From Porphyrobacter sp. AAP82 (GTDB lineage: Bacteria > Pseudomonadota > Alphaproteobacteria > Sphingomonadales > Sphingomonadaceae), in NCBI RefSeq assembly GCF_000331285.1, contig NZ_ANFX01000035.1, positions 1 to 64,000 of the forward strand: a stretch of 64,000 nt of DNA. Reading direction: 5' to 3'. Positions 41,896 to 50,447 of this stretch are shown in pieces (the stretch's first letter is position 1; each line of letters opens with the position of its first letter). The notes beneath the pieces are model-generated. The model was not told the origin of the DNA. It searched no databases and saw only the letters and a program-made list of their open reading frames with translations. The position numbers were made by a program, and so were the translations under genes.

Positions 41896-44733
41896 CTAGG
41901 CGGAGGCAGCGACCTGTTTCGCCCATGAGCGCATCTGGCTCAGCGTGTCGGGGAAGGCGGATTCCTCGATCACGATGAACCAGTCGACAGTGCCGACAAG
42001 CGAGGTTCCGCCGCCTCGTCCGAGCCCGATCTGGGTGTCGCCGGTGAAGTTGCAGCCCTGCATCTCGATCACCTTCGCGCCGGCTTGATGCAGCGCGAGG
42101 TAGAGCGCATTGCGGCTCGCAATCGGGGTTCCGTCTATCAGCACCGTACTGCCGGGCGCCGAGGAAATGCCCTGCGCATATTGCACCACATTGGCGCTGC
42201 CCTGATCGCACAGGATGGTCGCGGCGGTGCTGGCATCGGTCTTGGTGAAGCCCATGATCACGGTGAAGGTTCCGCCCGTGATCGCGCGGTTCACCCGGTC
42301 GCCATTGTCGAAGGTCGCGCCGGTTGCGCCGATCACAGGCTGGCTCGCCGCCGTGCTCTGGGTCAGATCGTTGTTGTTGGCGCTCATGTCCTCGCTGCGC
42401 CACACCCCGCCCGTGACCGAGGCATTGCGCAGGCGATGGATCGAGGACTGCCCGCCGGCCGCGTTCATCCCGGCCAGCAGGTCTCCCAGCGGGTCAGCCG
42501 AAGGCGGCGGCGGAACATATTCGGGCGCTTCGAGCGCGAAGGCTCCCAGCGCCGCAAATTCGGGGAAGGGCGTGCGGTCCATGTCGTGCGGGATGACAGC
42601 GCGGAACCCGCTCGCCGCCAGCTGCCCGGCTGGCCGGAAGTCCTTGGCGTCGAAGTTCACGAACAGGCTGGTCTCATCGCCGCCCACCAGCACGTTGGTT
42701 GCCGCCGCCGGCTTGGGATTGCCCGAGTGGATGCGCAGGCCATCGATGGTGAGGTTCGGCAGCGGCCCTTCCGCATCATAGAACAGCGTGCGGACCACGT
42801 TGTTCTTCAGCATCGAATAGCTATCGGCGGTGGAGCCGAAGGGAATGCCGTTGGTCCTGATCCACAGGCCCTGATTGGGCAGAGTGTTGTGCGCGATAAC
42901 CACATGGCTGGCGACCATGCCGAATGGCGCGCCGCGTCCGAACTGCGAATAGCCACCGGCGGGGTTGAAGGTCTCGGTCACTTCGGTGCCGATCCCGATG
43001 GCATTGCCGACAGCGAAGAAGTCGAGCTCCTTGCCTGCCCCCGCGCCGGCATTGCCGCTGGGCGAGAAGAACAGGCCCTGCGCCTCGACCGCATCGGCCT
43101 GGTTGAAGGCGATGATGACGTTCTCCAGCACGCCCGCGGTGTGCTGGTAGAAATCGCTTTGCTTGTTGAAGTGCGAGATGACCGTGAGCGTGGCGGTCTT
43201 GATGTCGCGGTCGGCAAACCCGCCCGAGGCGAGGCCGGGCAGGCTTCCGCTTGCCGCGGTGCGCTTTTCCAGCGGATCGTTCTCGTCCAGCAGCAGCACC
43301 GCGGTGATGCCGGGCAGGGTGTTGAGCCAGGCCACCAGATCGGAGAACCAGTAGCCACCCACGCCGCTCGCGCCGTTGTAGGTCGGCGGATAGGTGGAGT
43401 TGCCGGGGAAGTAGGCCTCGTTGCCTTCCACCTGTCCGGTGTCGAAGGTGTATTGGGTGCCACCGATGTTGACGATCCACACCCCGCCGGCGCTCGCCCC
43501 CTGCCCGCCGGTGCGGGTGAGGGTCGCGGTGGCCGCAGTGCCGGTGTAGCGGATGGTGAAGGCGTCGATCTGGTCGGACTGCGGCCGCCCGCTATGGATG
43601 CGCACGCGGTTCTGGATGCAGCATTTCGAGTTCGAGAAGATGTCGCCCGCCACCCGGTCCAGCTCGCAGCCCCGGATCAGGTTGGCGGTGTTGCCGAAAT
43701 TGGTGAGCTCGGTGACCTTGACCTCGGTGAACCACGCCGCGCCGCGCACCGAGCCGAGGCCGTTGGGTTTGATCGTTCCGCGCCACAGCTCCGAATTGCC
43801 GAGCGGCGCGCTCGAGATCATGTTCACCCCGTCGAGCCACGCGCCCTGGCCCTCGTCGGCGCTGCTGCCGTTGATGGTCAGCACGTAGCGATAGTCGAGC
43901 GTGAGGTTCGTGCCGAAGAACCGCAGCTTGTAGCGCGCGTCATTGATGTTGGCGGTGCCGTCGTTCACGTAGGCTGTCCGCCCGATTGTGACATCGGGCG
44001 TGCTGGCGGTGATGTTGAGCCGTCCGGGCAGGCCGGTGCGCAGCGAAATGCCGGGGACGCCGCTGCCGACGGTCAGCTCGTACAAGCCGGGCTCGGCGAT
44101 GGTGATCAGCGGATTGGCCGAGCCGAGCTGGTTCACAAAGGTCGCCGCGGCGTCGAGCGTGTGGTAATTCACGCCCGCCACCGCGGGCTGCGACGGAGCG
44201 ACCGTTACCGCGTGGGTGAACTCCTCTTCCGCGGGGGAGAACAGGTAGGGGCCGATCACGCGCTTCTGCATGGTGCCGTCCCGCGCGGTCGCCTCGATAT
44301 AGAGGTTTGCCTGCCCCGCCTTGCCCACCGGCTTCCGCAGCCGCACCCACCAGCCGTAATAGGTGAAAGGGCCGCGCTGGGTCTGGATGGTGTGGAAGGT
44401 CGGCCGGGTGATGACCGCCTCGCTGCCTTCGAACATGAACTTGACGCTGGCGATGCCGAAATTGTTGATCAGCGTGCCGCCGTCATTGGCCATCGCGATC
44501 ACGCCGACATCGAGCGTGTCGGTGAAGTACTGGTAGGGCGGCACCAGCAGCCGCAGCGCGGGTTTGGCGGTGGTGCGGACCGGATCGACCGGCACCGCAG
44601 CAAAGCCGCTGCCCGCAGTGCCGGTCCAGGCGGCGGCGGGTTCGATGCTTTCCGGGGGCGGGACATAGATCTGGGCCATGTTCGCAAGGGGCGTCCAGTT
44701 GCCCGAGATCAGGCCGATGCCGTGCCAGCTCAT
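41896..44733 (-). CDS. Large spike/fibre-like protein beside a GTA-type spike base
   Basis: A 945-residue protein. The N-terminal third is beta-rich (VRTTAKPALRLLVPPYQYF, FTYYGWWVRLRKPVGKA). The middle has imperfect parallel beta-helix patterns (VIAHNTLPNQGLWI, LKNNVVRTLFY, LTIDGLRIHSGN). A LamG-like C-terminal domain reads ATFDNGDRVNRAITGGTFTVIMGFTKTD and continues to FIVIEESAF. There is no signal peptide, so it is not an ordinary secreted lyase. Its start overlaps the spike-base gene stop by one nt. Inference: receptor-binding fibre of a gene transfer agent or tail-like particle, or a polysaccharide depolymerase of phage origin. Confidence 0.75.
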   Translation of the reverse strand: MSWHGIGLISGNWTPLANMAQIYVPPPESIEPAAAWTGTAGSGFAAVPVDPVRTTAKPALRLLVPPYQYFTDTLDVGVIAMANDGGTLINNFGIASVKFMFEGSEAVITRPTFHTIQTQRGPFTYYGWWVRLRKPVGKAGQANLYIEATARDGTMQKRVIGPYLFSPAEEEFTHAVTVAPSQPAVAGVNYHTLDAAATFVNQLGSANPLITIAEPGLYELTVGSGVPGISLRTGLPGRLNITASTPDVTIGRTAYVNDGTANINDARYKLRFFGTNLTLDYRYVLTINGSSADEGQGAWLDGVNMISSAPLGNSELWRGTIKPNGLGSVRGAAWFTEVKVTELTNFGNTANLIRGCELDRVAGDIFSNSKCCIQNRVRIHSGRPQSDQIDAFTIRYTGTAATATLTRTGGQGASAGGVWIVNIGGTQYTFDTGQVEGNEAYFPGNSTYPPTYNGASGVGGYWFSDLVAWLNTLPGITAVLLLDENDPLEKRTAASGSLPGLASGGFADRDIKTATLTVISHFNKQSDFYQHTAGVLENVIIAFNQADAVEAQGLFFSPSGNAGAGAGKELDFFAVGNAIGIGTEVTETFNPAGGYSQFGRGAPFGMVASHVVIAHNTLPNQGLWIRTNGIPFGSTADSYSMLKNNVVRTLFYDAEGPLPNLTIDGLRIHSGNPKPAAATNVLVGGDETSLFVNFDAKDFRPAGQLAASGFRAVIPHDMDRTPFPEFAALGAFALEAPEYVPPPPSADPLGDLLAGMNAAGGQSSIHRLRNASVTGGVWRSEDMSANNNDLTQSTAASQPVIGATGATFDNGDRVNRAITGGTFTVIMGFTKTDASTAATILCDQGSANVVQYAQGISSAPGSTVLIDGTPIASRNALYLALHQAGAKVIEMQGCNFTGDTQIGLGRGGGTSLVGTVDWFIVIEESAFPDTLSQMRSWAKQVAASA

Positions 44734-45002
44734 CAGGCGAAACCCACCAGATTGGCGGCGGTGGTGCCGGTCGCCCGGACGGCCCGCAGCCGGATCGCGA
44801 TCACGCTGCCGCCGGCGACGTTGCGGAGCGTCACATCCTCCTCCGATCCCACGGCGCGCAGCACGATATCGCCGCCGGTGTCGACATAGACCGCCTTGGT
44901 CGCACGGGTGAGTTCACCGGTGTCTTTGGGGATCACGGCGAAGGCTTCGCGGGCGGGGGCGATCAGGCTGTCGTTGGCGGAGCCGAAGGGATCGTGAATC
45001 AT
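44733..45002 (-). CDS. Spike base protein, RCAP_Rcc01079 type (gene transfer agent/phage)
   Basis: An 89-residue protein with the pattern DPF.....DSLIAPAREAFAVIPKDTGELTRATKAVYV, DTGGDIVL, VTLRNVAGGSVIAIRLRAVRATGTTAANLVGF. This matches the small protein family named after Rhodobacter capsulatus Rcc01079, a component of gene-transfer-agent head spikes that bind the capsule. The ATG at 45002 has a GAGG site. It is coupled to the 945-residue gene and embedded in EPS genes. Confidence 0.82.
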   Translation of the reverse strand: MIHDPFGSANDSLIAPAREAFAVIPKDTGELTRATKAVYVDTGGDIVLRAVGSEEDVTLRNVAGGSVIAIRLRAVRATGTTAANLVGFA

Positions 45003-45207
45003 GAAATAACCTCTTTCGCTTAATTGATTGAGGAAAATGAACCAAAAAGGTTATCTGTAGGAAAGCGCTTTCTTGGCCACCTTCGTCGCATTTCGCTGCG
45101 GAGGATGCGAATGCGGGGCGGAGCGCAGGGCGGGGCGAGCGGTCCGCGCCATGCTGCAAGTGCGTTATCGGCTTGGACGGGCCGCCGAATTGGTCTAGCC
45201 TTGAGGC

Positions 45208-46566
45208 ATGGCCACGACATTCCGTCCTGCTCCGATCGGATCGCCGCTTGCCCGCCGCGGACAGGCCGGCTCGGACAATGTGCCGATCTATCTGGCGGTG
45301 GCGCTGGGCTACATGCTGCTGCTGCCGCCGCAGCTCAACCTGATGATCGGCACCACGGCGCTGCCGCCCTACCGGTTCATGCTGATCCCGGCGGCGCTCT
45401 ACATGATCTCGCGGGGCCTGCGCGGCCAGATCCGGCTCGGCTGGATCGATGCGCTGATCGTCGCGGCGACGGCATGGTTGTGGCTTGCGCTGTTCATGAC
45501 GACCGAGGCGGCCGAGGCCTTTACCGCGGCCTTCGCCCAGACGACCGACATCGCGCTCGCCTATTTCTTCGGCCGCTTCACGATCCGCTCGCTGAGGGAC
45601 CTGCGGGCCTTCCTGATCATGATGGCGCCGGGGCTGGCGATAATCGGCTTAGCGCTGATAGCGGAGTCCCTCACCCACAAGCGATTGATTCAGGACTTTG
45701 CAGGCCTCGTGACGGGCCGGTCGGCGGGCTACCGGATAGACGTTCGCCTAGGCGTGTTTCGGGCTCCGGGACCGTTCCCGCATCCCATCCTTGCCGGGGT
45801 TTTCCTCGCTAGTTTCTTGCCGCTCTATGTTCTGTGCGGGGTGAGAGGCTGGCCGAAAGTCGCTGGCATCGTTGCAGCGGTTTTCAGCTTCTTCACCCTC
45901 AGTTCCGCGGCGCTGCTGGGCCTTGTGGTAGGCGGCGCGCTGCTGGCCTACAACTGGCTCAGTGCGCATTTTGCCATCCTGACATGGCGGCTGCTCTTCG
46001 TGGTGACAGGGATTGTGGTGTTTGTCGCGGAAACGGCAACAGGGTCCGGCACCTATGGCATCATTCTTCGCTTTGCCTCGATGAACTCGGTCAGCTCCTA
46101 CCACCGCGTCCTGATCTGGCAGTATGGCACCCAGAATGTCCTCAAGAACCCTTGGTTCGGCCTTGGATATGGTGACTGGGAGCGGCCTGTCTGGATGTAT
46201 TCGTCGTCGATGGATCACTTCTGGCTGTTGATGGCCGTACGGTTTGGGATCATCCCTTCGGTTCTGATGGCCATTGCCACCATCTGGGCCGTTCTGATGC
46301 TCATGCGTGCTGCCACTGCATCGCCAAACTATATTGATCGTAGAGCATACAAGGGCCTTGCGATCAGCTTGGGCGTTTTCGGCCTTAGCATCATCTCGGT
46401 TGCGCTTTGGCTATCCGCGCACATCTGGTTCTTCATGCTGATCGGCCTGTCGGTCAGCGTCAGCGGCGCAGTGCTGAACGCTCCGCGTCACGCAGTCCCT
46501 GTCGGCCCCCGCCGCCAGTTAGCTCAACCGATCGAGCGCCGACCAGAACTGCGCGGGAACCGCTAG
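45208..46566 (+). CDS. EPS polymerase/O-antigen ligase-like membrane protein
   Basis: A 452-residue protein with about ten membrane segments and the Wzy/ligase-type loop VSSYHRVLIWQYGTQNVLKNPWFGLGYGDWERPVW. Probable polymerase of the local EPS. The 5' part (to about 45640) has high-GC codon use and the remainder is AT-richer, so the gene looks mosaic. Its end overlaps the convergent FkbM gene by 48 bp. Confidence 0.85.
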   Translation: MATTFRPAPIGSPLARRGQAGSDNVPIYLAVALGYMLLLPPQLNLMIGTTALPPYRFMLIPAALYMISRGLRGQIRLGWIDALIVAATAWLWLALFMTTEAAEAFTAAFAQTTDIALAYFFGRFTIRSLRDLRAFLIMMAPGLAIIGLALIAESLTHKRLIQDFAGLVTGRSAGYRIDVRLGVFRAPGPFPHPILAGVFLASFLPLYVLCGVRGWPKVAGIVAAVFSFFTLSSAALLGLVVGGALLAYNWLSAHFAILTWRLLFVVTGIVVFVAETATGSGTYGIILRFASMNSVSSYHRVLIWQYGTQNVLKNPWFGLGYGDWERPVWMYSSSMDHFWLLMAVRFGIIPSVLMAIATIWAVLMLMRAATASPNYIDRRAYKGLAISLGVFGLSIISVALWLSAHIWFFMLIGLSVSVSGAVLNAPRHAVPVGPRRQLAQPIERRPELRGNR

Positions 46567-47346
46567 GCTCGAGTGGACGAAGAGGTCATCGCTCGCATTG
46601 ATGCGTGCGACCAGCTTGTAGCCGTTCGCAAACAAGGTCTCGCGGTGCACCTGTTCGCCCCCGAGCACCTGATTGTTTTCGAGCATGATCGCCTTGGGCG
46701 GCGACTTGCTGAAATCAAAGCCGCGCAGGATCAATGCTTCGGCACCTTCAACGTCGATTGAAACAAAATCGACTTGTGTGGCGGGGCCGATGAAGTGGTG
46801 CACCGGTCCGCATTCGACTTCATAGGTGACGTGATCATAATCGCGTAAATCCTCGGCGCGGACATATTCCTTGAAGCCGGACAGCGTATGCTCCCAGCCC
46901 GCCTTGGGCTTTATCTCAACGAACTGCCGTGTTTCCGCCTTGTCGCTGATCCCCGCATTGACGAACTTGGTGTTCGGCCGTGCCTGCCATGCATCCTTGA
47001 CCGATTTCATCGGATCAAACGCAAAGCCAGACCAGCCTTTCTTTTCAAACAAGTATGTGTTGCTGATCGCAACCGGAAGATTGGCACCGATGTCGACGAA
47101 TACGCCGTCGTCATGCTCGAACAGCAGGCTCAAGATGTAATCCTGCGCGATCTGACCGTAGAACCCCTGCTCCCTGAAGTCTTTGACCTGCTCCTTGGAA
47201 AAGAGAACGAACTTCGCGTCAGGATTCAGGCGCAGGAAAGCCTTGCGGTCGGCGGAGAACTTGTAGCCTTCCCAGACCTTTTTTGCGGTGGTCCGAGCGA
47301 AAGGCGGGAGAATACGCTTGGCGGCGCTACGCAGAGCCATGCTCAT
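46519..47346 (-). CDS. FkbM-family methyltransferase
   Basis: A 275-residue SAM-dependent methyltransferase: VFVDIGANLPVAISNTYLFEKKGWSGFAFDP (motif I and the following acidic turn), NAGISDKAETRQFV, VDFVSIDVEGAEALILRGFDF. FkbM enzymes O-methylate sugars or polyketides. The start at ATG 47346 is followed by a second ATG two codons later. It is AT-richer than its neighbours. Convergent overlap with the polymerase gene. Confidence 0.9.
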   Translation of the reverse strand: MSMALRSAAKRILPPFARTTAKKVWEGYKFSADRKAFLRLNPDAKFVLFSKEQVKDFREQGFYGQIAQDYILSLLFEHDDGVFVDIGANLPVAISNTYLFEKKGWSGFAFDPMKSVKDAWQARPNTKFVNAGISDKAETRQFVEIKPKAGWEHTLSGFKEYVRAEDLRDYDHVTYEVECGPVHHFIGPATQVDFVSIDVEGAEALILRGFDFSKSPPKAIMLENNQVLGGEQVHRETLFANGYKLVARINASDDLFVHSSLAVPAQFWSALDRLS

Positions 47347-47372
47347 ATGAAGTCCTTCCGTTCCTTCTTCGC

Positions 47373-48401
47373 TCAAGCCCGTGCCTGAAACGCCTGCTTG
47401 ATCCGCACCTTGGGGTTGAACCGGTCGACATCGGCCTGCCGTGCGCGCGGGATGCGGCCGATCAGGGCCGCGGTGACCGAGAAGGTCGAGTGGCTCGAAT
47501 GCACCAGCCAGTTGCAGCGGGCCAGCGCCATCATGTCGACCAGCGCATTGCGCGCCTCCTCGACCGGATCGGCAAACTCGCCCGAAGCGACGTGCAGCGC
47601 CTGCCCGCCCTGGGCGAGCGCCTTGTCGATCCGCAGTACGTCGGGGAAGCGCGCCAGCACCGCCTCCTCGGCTTCGGCACTGTCGGTGGCGAGGAAGATC
47701 CGCGCGTCGGGATGGGCGCGCGCGAGTTTCTCGATGGTCGCCATGATGCGCGGCAGAGGCGCCTTGCGGTCGGTGAAGCGGATGTGCACGCCGATCACCG
47801 GCGCGGTGATGTCGCGGAAGATCGCATCGACCTTCGCCGCCACCTCGGGCACCGGGCGGAAATGGCTGGCGAGGTAATCGCTGGTGACCGCGTCGATCCC
47901 CTTGCCCGCAAACGCCGGGTGACGCGCCATGCGGCCCGCGAGCCGCTTGAGCTTGGGCAGGTAGGACCAGAACACGCCCACCCGCTCGGCCGGGTCCGGA
48001 CTGTTCATGGGGATCCCGAGCTTGCGGTACAGGAACGGGTCCTGGTGCTGGTTGGGGAAGTGCTGGTGGATGATGTCGGTCGGGTGATCGGCCATCCGGT
48101 CGGCCCACAGCGCCGGGGCGGTGACGGTGGCCGCGTCGAACTGGTCGACATCGCCCATCCAGCCGGCATCGAACAGCAGCGGGTAGAGGTTGACGCCGCG
48201 CTCGACATACATCCCGTCGCGCCAGTCGATGAAGGGGGTGCGATCATTGAGGCGGGCGAGCACGAGGCCGGTGATCGCGGAAAGCATGCGGTTGCCGAGC
48301 CCGCCCTTGGCCTTGATGACCAGCGCGCGGCCGGAAAAGGCGCCCTCCATGGCGGCGGCCTGCCGGGTGTGCGGCGGGGTGGGCTGGGCGAGCTGCGTCA
48401 T
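47373..48401 (-). CDS. NodZ-like alpha-1,6-fucosyltransferase family protein
   Basis: A 342-residue GT with KAKGGLGNRMLSAITGLVLARL at the N-terminus and the nucleotide-binding VIGVHIRFTDRKAPLP (HxRxTD-like), IFLATDS and HSSHSTFSVTAAL, as in GDP-fucose-dependent transferases. It fits the gmd-fcl pair, which makes GDP-fucose. Starts inside the preceding GT2 gene (ATGA). Confidence 0.82.
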   Translation of the reverse strand: MTQLAQPTPPHTRQAAAMEGAFSGRALVIKAKGGLGNRMLSAITGLVLARLNDRTPFIDWRDGMYVERGVNLYPLLFDAGWMGDVDQFDAATVTAPALWADRMADHPTDIIHQHFPNQHQDPFLYRKLGIPMNSPDPAERVGVFWSYLPKLKRLAGRMARHPAFAGKGIDAVTSDYLASHFRPVPEVAAKVDAIFRDITAPVIGVHIRFTDRKAPLPRIMATIEKLARAHPDARIFLATDSAEAEEAVLARFPDVLRIDKALAQGGQALHVASGEFADPVEEARNALVDMMALARCNWLVHSSHSTFSVTAALIGRIPRARQADVDRFNPKVRIKQAFQARA

Positions 48402-49441
48402 GGCGCGGTGTCCTTGGCGTCGGGGCGGGACGGCTGGAGGGGCGAGGCAAAGCCCGGGGTGGTGGCGAGCCTGGCCAGCAGGCCGCGCTGCGGGTGGTAG
48501 CCGGACAGCCACATCCCCGGGCGCAGCGCGACATGGCGGTAGCCCTCGCTCATCTGCTTGAGGCGCGGGCGCGATCCGCCCAGCAGGCGGCCCATGACGT
48601 GGCGCTCGATCGCGGCGAGCCAGATCAGCGCTCCGGCGATGGCGGCGCGCGGGGCGGACCAGTGCTGGCGCACGAACTCCATCTTGCCGGCCGACTGGTA
48701 GAGCAGGCGCATGGGCGAGAAGCCCTCGCCGTGCCCTGCGGCATGATACCCGCTCGCGCCCGCGATGCGCCAGAAGCGGTAGCCTTGCTGCTTGAGGCGG
48801 CAGAACAGGTCGACCTCCTCGCAATAGAGGAAGAAGCGTTCGTCGAGCCCGCGGGCGGCATCCCACGCCTCGCGCGAGAACATGACGAAGCCGCCGGAGA
48901 GGACGTCGACCTCGGCATCGGTGTCGATCCCGAGGATCGGGCGGCTGGAGACCAGTGACTTGCCCAGCGCGGTACTGGCGAACTCGATCAGCGAAGGGAT
49001 GGCGATGGCGTTGCCGGTATCGGGCCGCCCCTTCTTGTCGAGGGTGAGGCCGCCCCATGCGCCCGCCTCGGGGTGGGCAAGCGCGCCGTCGATCAACCGG
49101 TCGATCGAGCCGGGATGGGCCACCATGTCGGGATTGAGCAGCAAGAGCCGCGGCGCGCGGGCCTCGCGGGCGATGACATTGTTGCCGCCCGCGAAGCCGA
49201 TATTGCCCTGGCTGGGCACGATCCTGACCCACGGGAACTGCGCGGCGACCAGCGCCTCGGTCGAACCGTCGCCATTGTCGATCAGCAGGGTCTCGTGGCG
49301 GTAGCGCTGGCAGGCCTGCGGGATGGCAGCGATGCAGTCCGCGATCAGCGCTGCCGAGTTATAGGCGACGATCATGATGCTGACGTCGGGCATGGTGCTG
49401 TCATCGGGCACGCGTGCGGCAGTCATTGCGGTGTCGTCCAT
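48398..49441 (-). CDS. Glycosyltransferase family 2, rhamnosyltransferase-like
   Basis: A 347-residue GT-A enzyme: VSIMIVAYNSAALIADCI, LLIDNGDGSTEAL, NIGFAGGNN, LLLLNPDM (DxD-like), GGFVMFSREAWDAARGLDERFFLYCEEVDLFCRLKQQGYRF. This is the WbbL-type layout common for rhamnosyl transfer, which would use dTDP-rhamnose from rfbACDB. Coupled downstream to the NodZ-like gene. Confidence 0.88.
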   Translation of the reverse strand: MDDTAMTAARVPDDSTMPDVSIMIVAYNSAALIADCIAAIPQACQRYRHETLLIDNGDGSTEALVAAQFPWVRIVPSQGNIGFAGGNNVIAREARAPRLLLLNPDMVAHPGSIDRLIDGALAHPEAGAWGGLTLDKKGRPDTGNAIAIPSLIEFASTALGKSLVSSRPILGIDTDAEVDVLSGGFVMFSREAWDAARGLDERFFLYCEEVDLFCRLKQQGYRFWRIAGASGYHAAGHGEGFSPMRLLYQSAGKMEFVRQHWSAPRAAIAGALIWLAAIERHVMGRLLGGSRPRLKQMSEGYRHVALRPGMWLSGYHPQRGLLARLATTPGFASPLQPSRPDAKDTAP

Positions 49442-49448
49442 GGGTCGT

Positions 49449-50324
49449 TCAGGCCTGCCGCGAGCTGAGGTCGCGGGTCCATTCCTGCGCCTTGCCGCGC
49501 GCGCGCCGCCACTTGGCGTCGGCCCGGGCGAACAGCTTCACACCCGAAAACACTGCAAGATCAAGGGGTGAGACCCCGCTGCGCAGGGCCGCGCCGACGC
49601 CACCTTTGCTGCCATGTCCGGCGAGGTAGGGGCTGGGGTGCAGGCGGTGGACTTCGGCCGTCCCGATCTGCCGCCGCGCCTCAACCCGCACCTGCTCCCC
49701 CGCCGTGCGGGGCGGGTGGACGGTGGTGAACACCGGCCGACCCTCCGCATCGCTGGCGATGTAGCGCTTCTGGCTGTCGGGAAAGCGGGTGTGGATCCAC
49801 AGGTCGTCGGCGATGATCGGGGGGAACCGGCCGATCGCCTTGAGCGCGGCGCGCGACAGGCCATAGCAGCCCGCACCGCCCTTGCCTGCCGTCGCATAGG
49901 GCTGGCGCAGCCAGACGCGGTAATAGGCGCGGGCAAGCCAGTTCAGCCGCGAGAAGTCCATCCGGATCGCCGGCGCCGCCGTCATCACGCCCGGCTCGCA
50001 CAGCACATTGGCGAGGGCCGCGAGCGTCACGAAACCGCATTCGACATCGGCATCGAGGTAGATGCGCGGGAAGTGGCTGGCGATGTCGTTGGCGGCGTTG
50101 ATCGCGCCGGTCTTGGAGCCCTGTGGCAGATCGAGGACCTGTGCGCCAGGGACGGCGGCTCTGGCCAGTTCGACAGTGCGATCATGGCAGCCATTGGCGG
50201 CGACGATGATTTCCATCGCATGGCCGGCCGGCGCATCGCGCAAGATGGTTTCGAGGCAGCGGCCAATCACTGCCTCCTCGTTGTGGGCAGGGATAATGAC
50301 CGTGAAGGCTGGATGACTGGTCAT
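49449..50324 (-). CDS. Glycosyltransferase family 2
   Basis: A 291-residue GT-A enzyme with FTVIIPAHNEEAVIGRCLETIL, EIIVAANGCHDRTVELARA, KTGAINAAND, IYLDADVECG (DxD) and IIADDLWIHTRFP. It lies 7 bp upstream of the rhamnosyltransferase-like gene on the same strand. The sugar is not predictable. Confidence 0.88.
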   Translation of the reverse strand: MTSHPAFTVIIPAHNEEAVIGRCLETILRDAPAGHAMEIIVAANGCHDRTVELARAAVPGAQVLDLPQGSKTGAINAANDIASHFPRIYLDADVECGFVTLAALANVLCEPGVMTAAPAIRMDFSRLNWLARAYYRVWLRQPYATAGKGGAGCYGLSRAALKAIGRFPPIIADDLWIHTRFPDSQKRYIASDAEGRPVFTTVHPPRTAGEQVRVEARRQIGTAEVHRLHPSPYLAGHGSKGGVGAALRSGVSPLDLAVFSGVKLFARADAKWRRARGKAQEWTRDLSSRQA

Positions 50325-50418
50325 TATGCTTGTCCAATCCGGGAGCCACGGCAGCGAAAATGAGCCTTGAGAGGGCCCTTCAAGCCTTAGGTCAGCACTC
50401 CGGACAGGGCAAGCCGAT

Positions 50419-50431
50419 GTTGCACTGCAAC
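50419..50431. promoter_or_regulatory. Perfect 13-bp palindrome GTTGCACTGCAAC
   Basis: GTTGCA-C-TGCAAC lies between the Wzc-like gene and the downstream GT2 gene (start 50324). It shares the TGCA-N-TGCA layout of the sites at 20299 and 28380, and a near match, GCAGTGCAAC, occurs at 53443-53452 upstream of the Wza-like gene. Candidate operator for an EPS regulator. Confidence 0.4.
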
Positions 50432-50447
50432 ACCGGCTTTCGGCGCA

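Noticed and set aside
42085..44889. 934-codon plus-strand open frame opposite the 945-residue protein
   Set aside because: High-GC antisense shadow: Arg/His/Gly-rich translation without family motifs, while the minus-strand frame has coherent domains and coupling to the spike-base gene.
41896..45002. Intact prophage
   Set aside because: Only spike-type genes are present; there is no integrase, terminase, portal, capsid or lysis gene around them.
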